Positions 1 through 5,951 of a stretch of 6,881 bases of DNA are shown piece after piece. Numbering within the stretch: the stretch's first letter is position 1; each line of letters opens with the position of its first letter. The notes below the pieces were generated by a model that searched no databases, was not told the DNA's origin, and was given only the letters and a program-made list of their open reading frames with translations. The position numbers were made by a program, and so were the translations under genes. The stretch comes from Elusimicrobiota bacterium (GTDB taxonomy: Bacteria > Ratteibacteria > UBA8468 > B48-G9 > JAFGKM01): positions 1 to 6,881 of the forward strand of contig JAAYXZ010000087.1 in the NCBI GenBank assembly GCA_012515635.1. The letters are read 5' to 3'.

Positions 1-1
1 A

Positions 2-610
2 AGGCGTCTCGGAACTGATTATATAGACCTCTATCAGACCCACTGGCCCGACCCATCTGTGCCTATAGAAGATACGATGGTAGAACTTCTGAATCTGAAA
101 AAAGAGGGAAAGATTAGGGCGATAGGTGTGAGCAATGTAACTGTTTCCCAAATGAATGAATACATAAACATAGGGCAGATTGATTCAGACCAGGAATCTT
201 ACAGTATGTTGGATAGAAAACAAGAGGTAGATAATCTTCCTTATTGTAAAAGACAGAATATCGCTTTTCTTGCTTATTCTCCGCTTGCGGGAGGGCTTCT
301 TACAGGGAAGATTGCTCCCGATAAGGTCTTTTCTGACGATGACCACCGAAAATACCATCTGCAATTTACGCAGGAGAACAGGAATAAGGTTCATAAAATG
401 CTTTCGGAACTCAAGCCGTTAACGGAAAAACATAATATATCCATTGTTCAACTTGTTATAGCGTGGGCTTTACATCAAAAGGGGTGCACTCATGCCCTTG
501 TCGGCGCAAGAAATCCTTCTCAGGTGAAAGAAAATGTTAAAGGCGGCGATGTTATGCTCTCTGAAGATGACCTGAAACAAATCAGGGTTGTTATCGGGAA
601 GTATTTTTAA
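2..610 (+). CDS. aldo/keto reductase, C-terminal part (5' end outside window)
   Basis: NAD(P)H-dependent oxidoreductase of the aldo/keto reductase superfamily, a cytosolic TIM-barrel enzyme that reduces aldehydes or ketones; the substrate cannot be told from sequence. The reading frame is open from base 2, so the GTG at 59 is internal and the gene starts upstream of the window. Visible in order are RRLGTDYIDLYQTHWPD, which carries the His of the catalytic tetrad; KEGKIRAIGVSN, the family signature before a barrel strand; AYSPLAGGLLTGK; and HALVGARNPSQVKENV, the cofactor phosphate-binding segment. The catalytic Asp/Tyr/Lys part lies before the window. About 202 residues are present of a usual 310-330. 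The stop at 608-610 lies inside the 3' end of thiE on the other strand, a tail-to-tail overlap of 20 bases. Family assignment is firm; the subfamily is not known. Confidence 0.93.
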   Translation, partial: RRLGTDYIDLYQTHWPDPSVPIEDTMVELLNLKKEGKIRAIGVSNVTVSQMNEYINIGQIDSDQESYSMLDRKQEVDNLPYCKRQNIAFLAYSPLAGGLLTGKIAPDKVFSDDDHRKYHLQFTQENRNKVHKMLSELKPLTEKHNISIVQLVIAWALHQKGCTHALVGARNPSQVKENVKGGDVMLSEDDLKQIRVVIGKYF

Positions 611-1223
611 ATTCAGATATTATCTTTATAAATTTCCTGCACTCTTCTTCCACATTATCTTTTGTAATTATGGCAGAGACCGCTGAGATACTGTCTGCGC
701 CTGCATCAAGGACAGACAAAATGTTGGCAAGGTTTATACCGCCGACCGCAACTATGGGGATATGCACATTTTTTCTTATCTCTTTTATTATATCAATTCC
801 AAGCGGGGCTCTTGCGTTTTTTTTTGTTTTTGTGGCAAAGATAGGGGAGACACCTAAATAGTCCGCACCATTTTTCTCTGCTTTTACTGCCTCTTCCACA
901 TTATGAACGGTTATTCCTATAATTTTATTTGTTCCGAGTAGTTTTCGGGCATCTGCGCAGATAATATCATCCTGCCCTAAGTGAACTCCGTCTGCATTTA
1001 TTGTTTTGGCTATTTCTATGTAGTCGTTGATAAGAAGGAGGGCAACGCCCTTGCATATTTTCCTTAATTCGTCTGCTTCTTCCATCATCTCGTTGAGCGT
1101 TTTACACTTCTCTCGATATTGAACTATTTCCACTCCAGCCCTGACCGCATTCGTTACATCTTTAACTGTGGAATTTCTTGTGAGTATTGAATCCGTTATA
1201 AAGTAAAGTCCCTGTATTTTCAT
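591..1223 (-). CDS. thiE: thiamine-phosphate synthase (thiamine-phosphate pyrophosphorylase)
   Basis: Joins HMP pyrophosphate and thiazole phosphate to give thiamine phosphate, the last ring-joining step of thiamine synthesis in the cytosol. The 210-residue product is the usual ThiE length. Family motifs are all present in order: YFITDS near the N-terminus, VQYREK (Q35, R37, K39), LLINDY (N66, D67), ADGVHLGQDD (D78, D85), GITVHN (104-108 region), GVSPIFATKTKK (T131, T133, K134; the pyrophosphate loop), PLGID, IPIVAVGGI (G161-G162) and SAVSAI (S183). Together these match the substrate and Mg-binding residues known from Bacillus ThiE. The ATG at 1221-1223 is preceded by AGGGGAAAGAG. No other thiamine gene is in the window and no TPP-riboswitch core is visible in the leader. 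TenI is a close relative, but the intact catalytic set favours ThiE. Confidence 0.93.
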   Translation of the reverse strand: MKIQGLYFITDSILTRNSTVKDVTNAVRAGVEIVQYREKCKTLNEMMEEADELRKICKGVALLLINDYIEIAKTINADGVHLGQDDIICADARKLLGTNKIIGITVHNVEEAVKAEKNGADYLGVSPIFATKTKKNARAPLGIDIIKEIRKNVHIPIVAVGGINLANILSVLDAGADSISAVSAIITKDNVEEECRKFIKIISEFKNTSR

Positions 1224-1244
1224 TCTCTTTCCCCTGTAAGGAAC

Positions 1245-1273
1245 ATCTTACTTTAATATAAATTTTTTTACAA
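1245..1273 (-). promoter_or_regulatory. candidate sigma70-type promoter for thiE
   Basis: On the minus strand, TTGTAA (plus-strand 1268-1273) and TAAGAT (plus-strand 1245-1250) are separated by 17 bases. This places transcription start about 15 bases upstream of the thiE ATG, just ahead of its ribosome binding site. It is a match by eye to -35/-10 consensus in an AT-rich gap, so it is only moderately specific. Confidence 0.4.
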
Positions 1274-1290
1274 TCTTCCGTAAGATAAAC

Positions 1291-1320
1291 TTGACTTTCT
1301 TTTAACAGAATGGGTAAGAT
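1291..1320 (+). promoter_or_regulatory. candidate sigma70-type promoter for the DJ-1/PfpI gene
   Basis: TTGACT at 1291-1296 and TAAGAT at 1315-1320 are separated by 18 bases, a good housekeeping-type promoter. Transcription would begin near 1327, leaving a leader of about 37 bases that holds the AAAGGAGG site at 1351-1358. A start there excludes the upstream ATG at 1310 as the true start codon. The promoter is back to back with the thiE candidate promoter. Confidence 0.5.
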
Positions 1321-1350
1321 ACTTTTAAGAAAGAGAAGAGAGATGATAAT

Positions 1351-1358
1351 AAAGGAGG
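1351..1358 (+). promoter_or_regulatory. ribosome binding site that decides the DJ-1/PfpI start
   Basis: AAAGGAGG, a near-perfect Shine-Dalgarno sequence, lies 5 bases before the ATG at 1364. The longer in-frame ATG at 1310 has no such site and would add 18 basic residues that are not part of the family fold. Confidence 0.85.
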
Positions 1359-1363
1359 TCATT

Positions 1364-1879
1364 ATGGTTTTATTAATAATCGCACAGAATGAATTCCGTG
1401 ATGAAGAATACTTCAAGCCAAAAACAGTCCTTGAAAATGCGGGTTATAAGGTGGTAACTGCCTCTAAAAAAGCAGGGATTGCAAAAGGCAAACTTGGAGG
1501 CACCGCACAGGCGGGGATAGGATTATCAAATGTAAGAGTTGATGATTATGAGGGTGTTGTATTTATAGGTGGCGCAGGCGCTGCGGATTACTTTACAGAT
1601 GAGAGGGCATTAAATTTGGCAAAAGAAGCGTATCAAAAAGGGAAAGTAGTCGGCGCTATCTGTATTGCTCCCGGAATTTTAGCGAGAGCAGGTATTTTGA
1701 AGGAAAAAGAGGCCACAGTTTATCCCAGTGAACTTGAAACATTGAAAAAACAAGGGGCTGTCTACATAAATCAACCTGTGGTTGTTGATGGTAAAATAGT
1801 TACGGCAAACGGTCCTGATGCCGCAGAAAAATTCGGAGAAGAGATTGTAAAATTGCTTGGCGGAACACAAAAACCGTAA
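1364..1879 (+). CDS. DJ-1/PfpI family protein (class I glutamine amidotransferase-like fold)
   Basis: A 171-residue cytosolic protein of the DJ-1/ThiJ/PfpI superfamily, whose members include chaperone-like, glyoxalase-like, deglycase-like and protease-like proteins; the activity here is not determined. The predicted nucleophile is Cys100 in GAICIAPGIL, at the sharp turn known as the nucleophile elbow. Glu15 in FRDEEYFKPK aligns with Glu18 of human DJ-1, which sets the cysteine pKa: the distance from it to the following Pro and Ala-Gly matches DJ-1 exactly. VVFIGGAGAADYF (65-77) is the conserved glycine loop. The residue after the cysteine is Ile and not the His of the classic PfpI protease triad, so a DJ-1-like role is more likely than peptidase. 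The gene stands alone on its strand, divergent from thiE and convergent with the cvpA-like gene. The start is fixed by the Shine-Dalgarno site at 1351-1358. Confidence 0.9.
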   Translation: MVLLIIAQNEFRDEEYFKPKTVLENAGYKVVTASKKAGIAKGKLGGTAQAGIGLSNVRVDDYEGVVFIGGAGAADYFTDERALNLAKEAYQKGKVVGAICIAPGILARAGILKEKEATVYPSELETLKKQGAVYINQPVVVDGKIVTANGPDAAEKFGEEIVKLLGGTQKP

Positions 1880-1949
1880 TTAGAAAATCATAGTTAATGG
1901 AGATTCTGCGGTTATTGGTTGTATCTCATTATTGTGAGGATTGCGCTAT

Positions 1950-2636
1950 TTAAGGAGTATCTGGGAAACTATGACAGTTGTTACAGGTAAATTTAGGGGC
2001 TACCGCAGCACCGACTTTTAAGGAGTACCCGTAAAATGTTCCTTTTCCGCCGCATATCCAACAGGTGAAGTTCTTTCGTTGTAAGAAATTTGTGTTAATA
2101 AAAGATATCTCTATCGCGTCATTATAAAAATCATCTAAGTATTTAGCGGGCTGATATATCATTTTAGGCAGGGGGATTTTCCATTGGTCCGTCTTTTCAT
2201 AGACGGTCGGTAAAAACTTTATAATATATTTTGAGAATTTACTGTCCTGAACCTCTTTTGCTGAGTTAGGGGTGGCGCTCATTGTTATTAGCATAAGAGT
2301 TATCACCACAATGCTCTCTATAGCGCCAGGAAATATTCCCAATGCGCGGTCAATTATGTGTTTATATTCAACTCGTTTTCGTATAATATCAAGAAATACA
2401 ATGGCGGCAAATGTTAGGATAAAGGTTGCTAAAAGAAAGAAGACAATATGCACTGCGTCACCAATTATGTTGAATTTTGCAAAGAGAACTACAGGCGCTT
2501 TGTAAATCAACGAAGCGAGTATTATGCCGATAACAATTCCTAATAGGTCAAAGATACTGCTGACAAAACCTCTTACTGTTCCTGAAAGAATTCCGCTTAA
2601 AAAGAGAAGAATAATAGTAGCGTCTATTCCCGTCAT
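1950..2636 (-). CDS. CvpA family inner-membrane protein with C-terminal CxxC/CxxC module
   Basis: The first 120 residues are typical of the CvpA (colicin V production) family, integral membrane proteins of poorly defined role in envelope maintenance. They comprise about four hydrophobic segments (roughly residues 5-20, 24-44, 62-84 and 102-119), the family motif GTVRGFVSSIFDLLG (19-33), and DRALGIFPGAIES (96-108) before the last segment. The remaining 108 residues are soluble. The extreme C-terminus holds C192-x2-C195, then 22 residues, then C218-x2-C221, a four-cysteine pattern like a zinc ribbon and not part of ordinary CvpA, which ends near 160-180 residues. The start ATG is preceded, 9 bases away, by a run of six G on the coding strand, a weak but usable ribosome binding site. 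The frame has no interruption, so the tail is a true extension of the ORF. The family call is good; metal binding is inferred. Confidence 0.8.
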   Translation of the reverse strand: MTGIDATIILLFLSGILSGTVRGFVSSIFDLLGIVIGIILASLIYKAPVVLFAKFNIIGDAVHIVFFLLATFILTFAAIVFLDIIRKRVEYKHIIDRALGIFPGAIESIVVITLMLITMSATPNSAKEVQDSKFSKYIIKFLPTVYEKTDQWKIPLPKMIYQPAKYLDDFYNDAIEISFINTNFLQRKNFTCWICGGKGTFYGYSLKVGAAVAPKFTCNNCHSFPDTP

Positions 2637-2703
2637 ATTTAAACGCCCCCCAGATTTTAATGACCGAATTCTTTTAATCGTTTTTATACTACATCTCCAT
2701 TAG

Positions 2704-2709
2704 ATTATA
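2704..2709 (-). promoter_or_regulatory. candidate -10 element for the cvpA-like gene
   Basis: The minus strand reads TATAAT here, about 67 bases upstream of the cvpA-like ATG. A matching -35 box would fall in the T-rich tract of the terminator just upstream and is not well conserved. A second possible -10 (TATAAA) lies about 20 bases further downstream. The terminator between the two minus-strand genes makes a separate promoter here necessary, which raises its plausibility. Confidence 0.35.
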
Positions 2710-2718
2710 ATATACCAT

Positions 2719-2765
2719 AAAAAAAAAGAAAAGGGATGGACATAGATAATACGCTAATCCATCCC
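2719..2765 (-). terminator. intrinsic terminator of the exported coiled-coil gene
   Basis: On the minus strand an 8-bp perfect stem (plus-strand 2758-2765 with 2733-2740, GGGATGGA/TCCATCCC) encloses a 17-base loop. It is followed directly by TTTT, C and nine T (plus-strand 2719-2732). It begins 10 bases after the stop codon of the 2776-3165 gene, the usual geometry for a Rho-independent terminator. Confidence 0.88.
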
Positions 2766-2775
2766 CTCTCTTAAT

Positions 2776-3165
2776 TTACTTTCTTTTTCTTTCTTTTGCC
2801 TTGTCTTGATGCGGGGCAAAATCCGGTCTATCCATTGGCTTGTAATGATTTTTCTCTTTCCACTCTTTCTCCATAACCTCTAATTGCGCCTTTAATGCCT
2901 GGTACTCTGCGTTGTTTGTAAGTGTGGTACCCAGTTTTTTCTGTAAAAGCAGATTTTGCTCCCTTATTGTATTCATTATTCCCTGCAGTTCAGGGTCGTT
3001 TTCTATTGTCTGCTTTTCTATTGCCCGCATCTCCTGTCGTAATTCTATAGCGTTTCTTAGCTGTTCTTGCACCCGTTTCTTCGGAGCGGATTCCTGTCCG
3101 TATGAAAGAAAAGTTAATCCAAACAGTAAGAGAACGCCTGTAGAAAACATTGTCTTTTTACTCAT
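2776..3165 (-). CDS. small exported coiled-coil protein of unknown function
   Basis: I do not recognise a named family. The 129-residue product starts with a Sec-type signal: basic MSKK, a hydrophobic core at about residues 10-20 (GVLLLFGLTFL), and a likely signal peptidase I site after SYG (residues 21-23). There is no lipobox cysteine. The mature part, from about residue 24, is nearly all charged or polar helix (about 29-107) rich in Glu, Gln, Lys and Leu, suggesting a periplasmic alpha-helical or coiled-coil protein. It ends in a Pro-containing stretch and a strongly basic tail (KERKRK). General size and layout recall small periplasmic helical proteins of the Spy/OmpH kind, but no signature of either is visible. 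The ATG is preceded by AGGGGGTGA on the coding strand, a strong ribosome binding site. It has its own terminator, so it is probably monocistronic. Confidence 0.78.
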   Translation of the reverse strand: MSKKTMFSTGVLLLFGLTFLSYGQESAPKKRVQEQLRNAIELRQEMRAIEKQTIENDPELQGIMNTIREQNLLLQKKLGTTLTNNAEYQALKAQLEVMEKEWKEKNHYKPMDRPDFAPHQDKAKERKRK

Positions 3166-3214
3166 CTTTTTTCACCCCCTTGTTCACTCTTATATATTGC
3201 TTTGTTTCCTTCTG

Positions 3215-3244
3215 TTTATATGTTAGACAATTGACATATGAAAA
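3215..3244 (-). promoter_or_regulatory. candidate promoter for the exported coiled-coil gene
   Basis: On the minus strand, TTTTCA (plus-strand 3239-3244) and TATAAA (plus-strand 3215-3220) are 18 bases apart, giving a leader of about 43 bases that contains the AGGGGGTGA ribosome site. It overlaps the opposing promoter at 3231-3259. The match is fair, and other AT-rich hexamers nearby could serve. Confidence 0.35.
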
Positions 3245-3259
3245 GGTTTAGTGTAAGTT
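3231..3259 (+). promoter_or_regulatory. sigma70-type promoter for the HAD-eno-ftsB-serS cluster
   Basis: A perfect TTGACA at 3231-3236, a 17-base spacer, and TAAGTT at 3254-3259 with TG just before it. The predicted transcription start, near 3266, is only about 4 bases before the ATG at 3270, so the first gene would be translated from an almost leaderless mRNA. Confidence 0.55.
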
Positions 3260-3269
3260 AATACGGATT

Positions 3270-3917
3270 ATGAAAGATAAAAAACTTGCGGTATTTGACC
3301 TTGATGGAACAATAATAGATGCGTATAAATCTATCCAGAAAACACTGAATTATTCTCTTGAACAAATGGGGTATTCGCCTGTAACTCTTGAAAAGGTGAA
3401 AAAATCCGTTGGGCGAGGCGAAGTTGACCTTGCATCAAAGTTAGTAAAAGAACAGGATATGGCTGAACTCATCGCTTTTTACAGGCAAAACCACATAAAA
3501 TTTATTGATGGCAATGTAAAACTGCTGGAGGGTTCTGAAGAACTGCTGGATTCTCTTAAGGATAGAGGGCTGCATATTGCTCTTGCTACCAACAGGGCTG
3601 CTTTTGCGGTCTCTCCATTATTGGAGAAATTGAATATAAAGGGCTATTTTGATATAATATACACAAGAGATGATGTAGTAAATCCTAAGCCAGACCCAGC
3701 TATTTTATTGAAAACAATAGCTTATTTCAATACAGAGAAGCTACAGACCTTTTTTGTGGGGGATATGGATGTGGATTATTTGGCTGGTAGCAACGCGGGG
3801 GTTGATACATATATAGTGCTGACAGGTTCTTCGTCAAAAGAAGATTTTGAGCAATACACAAATGTAAACCTATTTGATAACTTGGTAACTTTAAAAAAAC
3901 ATCTTGATTACTTATAA
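3270..3917 (+). CDS. HAD-superfamily phosphatase (phosphoglycolate phosphatase-like)
   Basis: A 215-residue cytosolic hydrolase of the haloacid dehalogenase superfamily, most like phosphoglycolate phosphatase (Gph) and pyrophosphatase PpaX; the true substrate is unknown. All four catalytic motifs are present: motif I FDLDGT with nucleophile D10 and acid/base D12; motif II Thr107 in LATNR; motif III Lys140 in NPKPDP; motif IV GDMDVD with Mg ligands D165 and D169. A helical C1-type cap lies between motif I and about residue 85. Motif I begins at residue 8, which fits the chosen ATG, since a later start would remove it. There is no Shine-Dalgarno sequence before this ATG, and the promoter lies immediately upstream, suggesting leaderless initiation. 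It is the first gene of a tight cluster; its stop codon overlaps the ribosome site of eno, so translation of the two is probably coupled. A metabolite-repair role beside enolase is possible but is inference only. Confidence 0.88.
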   Translation: MKDKKLAVFDLDGTIIDAYKSIQKTLNYSLEQMGYSPVTLEKVKKSVGRGEVDLASKLVKEQDMAELIAFYRQNHIKFIDGNVKLLEGSEELLDSLKDRGLHIALATNRAAFAVSPLLEKLNIKGYFDIIYTRDDVVNPKPDPAILLKTIAYFNTEKLQTFFVGDMDVDYLAGSNAGVDTYIVLTGSSSKEDFEQYTNVNLFDNLVTLKKHLDYL

Positions 3918-3922
3918 GGAGG
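3916..3922 (+). promoter_or_regulatory. ribosome binding site of eno, overlapping the HAD stop codon
   Basis: AAGGAGG shares its two first bases with the TAA of the upstream gene. Two ATG codons follow in frame, at 3925 and 3928. The second has the better 5-base spacing and gives the family-typical N-terminus, so it is chosen. Confidence 0.85.
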
Positions 3923-3927
3923 AGATG

Positions 3928-5202
3928 ATGGAGATAGCAGAAGTATACGCAAGACAGATTTTAGATTCAAGAGGCAACCCCACTGTAGAAGTAGAGGTGT
4001 ACCTTGAGAGTGGCGAGGTTGGCAGGGCGGATGTCCCTTCAGGCGCTTCCACAGGAGAGAGAGAAGCGTTAGAACTTAGGGATGGAGGAAAGAGGTTTCT
4101 TGGCAAAGGTGTGGAAAAAGCGGTAAAAAACGTAAATGAAATAATTGCGCCTGAACTTGAAGGAATGCCTGTATTTGAACAGAGGGAGATAGACCGCTTA
4201 CTTATAGAGCTTGATGGCACCGAAAACAAATCAAAACTGGGCGCAAATGCCATATTAGGGGTGAGTTTAGCCGTAGCAAGAGCTGCTGCAGAGATACACT
4301 GTGTTCCTCTTTATTTTTATCTTGGCGGTATGAGGGCAAACATTATGCCTATTCCGCTATGTAATGTCATTAATGGCGGAGTTCATGCAGACAATAATCT
4401 TGACATACAAGAGTTTATGATAGCGCCTGTAGGGGCAACAAGTTTCAGCAACGGCTACAGGATGATGGCGGAGACATTTCAGGTGTTGAAAAAAACACTT
4501 CAGGGTAAAGGGTATAGTGTCTCTGTCGGAGATGAGGGCGGTTTTGCGCCTAACCTGAAAAAAAATGAGGAAGCGATAGAATTGATAATTAAAGCGATAG
4601 AAGATGCAGGATATGCGCCGGGCAAAGATATTGCCATTGCTTTGGATGTAGCCGCTTCTTCTTTCTGGGGAAAAGGCGGATATAAATTTGAGGGCAAAAA
4701 AATATCAGCAGGCGACCTGATAGGGTATTATACAGGTTTAGTAAAAAAATATCCTGTCTTTTCTATAGAGGATGGGCTGGCAGAGAATGATTGGGACGGG
4801 TGGAAAAAGATGACCGATAAATTGGGTAATAGTGTCCAGTTAGTCGGAGATGATGTATTTGTAACCAATCCGAGCATATTCAAAAAAGGCATAGAAAAAG
4901 GAATTGCCAATGCTATTCTGATAAAGGTGAATCAGATAGGCACGCTTACAGAGACGCTTGAAGCGATAGAGATGGCGCAGAGAAATAACTATAATACAGT
5001 TATATCTCATAGAAGCGGCGAGACAGAGGACTCGTTTATTGCCGACCTTTCAGTAGCCGTGAACTCTGGACAGATTAAGAGCGGTTCTCTCAGCAGGTCT
5101 GAACGGCTATGCAAATATAACCAGTTGTTAAGGATAGAGGATATGCTGGGTGAGTCGGCAGAATATTACGGGAGATACATAAAGAAAGAGAAGGGGAGAT
5201 AA
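3928..5202 (+). CDS. eno: enolase (phosphopyruvate hydratase)
   Basis: Interconverts 2-phosphoglycerate and phosphoenolpyruvate in glycolysis and gluconeogenesis; cytosolic, Mg-dependent, and a common part of the RNA degradosome in other bacteria. The 424-residue product is of normal length and highly conserved throughout: ARQILDSRGNPTVEVEV at the N-terminus, the mobile active-site loop PSGASTGE (38-44), NGGVHADNN with His153, GDEGGFAPNL with catalytic acid Glu203, and Mg ligands Asp240 (ALDVAASSF), Glu281 (FSIEDG) and Asp308 (VGDD). It also has the catalytic base Lys333 (LIKVNQIGT), SHRSGETED (360-368) and KSGSLSRSERL with Lys385 before YNQLLRIE. No key residue is missing. The start at 3928 is preferred to 3925 on ribosome-site spacing. 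The order phosphatase-eno-ftsB-like-serS, with short gaps, indicates one operon; eno next to an ftsB-like gene is a recurring arrangement in bacteria. Confidence 0.98.
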   Translation: MEIAEVYARQILDSRGNPTVEVEVYLESGEVGRADVPSGASTGEREALELRDGGKRFLGKGVEKAVKNVNEIIAPELEGMPVFEQREIDRLLIELDGTENKSKLGANAILGVSLAVARAAAEIHCVPLYFYLGGMRANIMPIPLCNVINGGVHADNNLDIQEFMIAPVGATSFSNGYRMMAETFQVLKKTLQGKGYSVSVGDEGGFAPNLKKNEEAIELIIKAIEDAGYAPGKDIAIALDVAASSFWGKGGYKFEGKKISAGDLIGYYTGLVKKYPVFSIEDGLAENDWDGWKKMTDKLGNSVQLVGDDVFVTNPSIFKKGIEKGIANAILIKVNQIGTLTETLEAIEMAQRNNYNTVISHRSGETEDSFIADLSVAVNSGQIKSGSLSRSERLCKYNQLLRIEDMLGESAEYYGRYIKKEKGR

Positions 5203-5239
5203 AAACCGTTGGGAGAAGAGGCAAATTTTTCATAATTTA

Positions 5240-5530
5240 ATGAAAAGAAAAAACAGGAAGAAGTTGTTGATAGGAGTAGTATGTATCTGTTTTTTGTTGA
5301 TAAATATCCCCAGAATCAAATGGTATATTACATGCTCTCGCCAGTTGAAGTACTACAATAACGAGATAATAAAACTTCAGAAAGAGAACGAACAACTCAA
5401 GGAAAAAATGGAGAAAATCAAAAAAGACCCTTATTATGGAGAGAAGATATTAAGGGAAAACTATGGATATACAAAAGAAGGGGAACAAATCTACAGAATA
5501 AATACTGATACAAATAAAGGAAGACAATAA
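5240..5530 (+). CDS. FtsB/DivIC-like septum formation initiator
   Basis: A 96-residue bitopic membrane protein of the septum formation initiator family, which in known systems joins FtsL and FtsQ (or DivIB) to activate septal wall synthesis. The layout is canonical: basic cytosolic start MKRKNRKK, one membrane segment (about 9-25), an extracytoplasmic coiled coil (about 34-62, Leu/Lys/Glu-rich) and the family's C-terminal motif, here DPYYGEKILRENYGYTKEGE (63-82) followed by QIYR. This matches the usual pattern of a small residue run, then a G-[YM]-x-[KR]-x-G-E stretch ending in an aromatic. It follows eno by 37 bases and ends one base before serS. The only purine-rich site (GAGAAGAGG, 5213-5221) is 18 bases before this ATG, too far for good initiation. 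An ATT at 5225 is better spaced, but such a start is rare, so the ATG is kept. FtsB and DivIC cannot be told apart from sequence alone. Confidence 0.87.
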   Translation: MKRKNRKKLLIGVVCICFLLINIPRIKWYITCSRQLKYYNNEIIKLQKENEQLKEKMEKIKKDPYYGEKILRENYGYTKEGEQIYRINTDTNKGRQ

Positions 5531-5531
5531 A

Positions 5532-5951
5532 ATGTATTCAGCAAAATTTATAAAAGAAAATCTGGAGATTCTCAAGAAGGCGGTGGCATTAAAAGGGGCA
5601 AAAATTGATTGGGAAAAACTTGAGCGTCTGGATAACGAAAGAAGACGCCTTATTTCGTTTGTTGAAGAGAGACGGCGATGGCAAAAAGACCTTACGGGCA
5701 AAATAGCAGAAAGAACAGATAATACTTTGCAGGACCTGATAAAACAGGCAAGAAAATACTCTGATGAGATACGGGAGACAGAGACACAACTCAAGGAAGT
5801 AGAGAAAAATTATGATGATATTGTGGCATCCATCCCCAATATGCCTCATGCTTCTGTCCCTACAGGGACAAGCGCCTCTGACAACGAAATTATAAAACAC
5901 TGGGGCGATATTAAGGAGAAAATTTTAAAGTTTTACCGCACTGGGATATAG
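5532..5951 (+). CDS. serS 5' ORF: N-terminal tRNA-binding arm
   Basis: As literally read, this ORF gives 139 residues. Residues 1-105 form the long antiparallel coiled coil that in SerRS holds the extra arm of tRNA-Ser: MYSAKFIKENLEILKKAV is the usual opening helix, the charged helices 27-62 and 66-98 are the two arms, and SIPNMPHASVP (100-110) is the conserved linker. The last six residues (after K133) read YRTGI-like sequence unlike any SerRS and end at TAG, so the correct frame is lost between about codon 126 and codon 134. Confidence 0.85.
   Translation: MYSAKFIKENLEILKKAVALKGAKIDWEKLERLDNERRRLISFVEERRRWQKDLTGKIAERTDNTLQDLIKQARKYSDEIRETETQLKEVEKNYDDIVASIPNMPHASVPTGTSASDNEIIKHWGDIKEKILKFYRTGI

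Noticed and set aside
670..861. Plus-strand 63-residue ORF inside thiE
   Set aside because: It is antisense to conserved thiE codons, has no ribosome site and no recognisable protein features.
1224..1363. Possible TPP riboswitch in the thiE leader
   Set aside because: The minus strand upstream of thiE shows no CTGAGA-type or ACCTGA-type thi-box core, and the predicted leader is only about 15 bases.
1310..1363. Upstream ATG extending the DJ-1/PfpI protein by 18 residues
   Set aside because: The region overlaps the predicted -10 element, has no ribosome site, and the extension is not part of the family fold.
1896..1941. Possible bidirectional terminator between the DJ-1/PfpI gene and the cvpA-like gene
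   Set aside because: AATGGAGAT/ATCTCATT and ATCTCA/TGAGGAT can pair only as short, bulged AT-rich stems and no T-run follows on either strand.
2018..2034. Reading CNNCH at the end of the CvpA-like protein as a c-type heme site
   Set aside because: A second CxxC lies 22 residues before it, which fits a four-cysteine metal site better; no other cytochrome feature is present. Kept only as an alternative.
3912..4253. Minus-strand 113-residue Ser-rich ORF inside eno
   Set aside because: It is the antisense shadow of highly conserved enolase codons.
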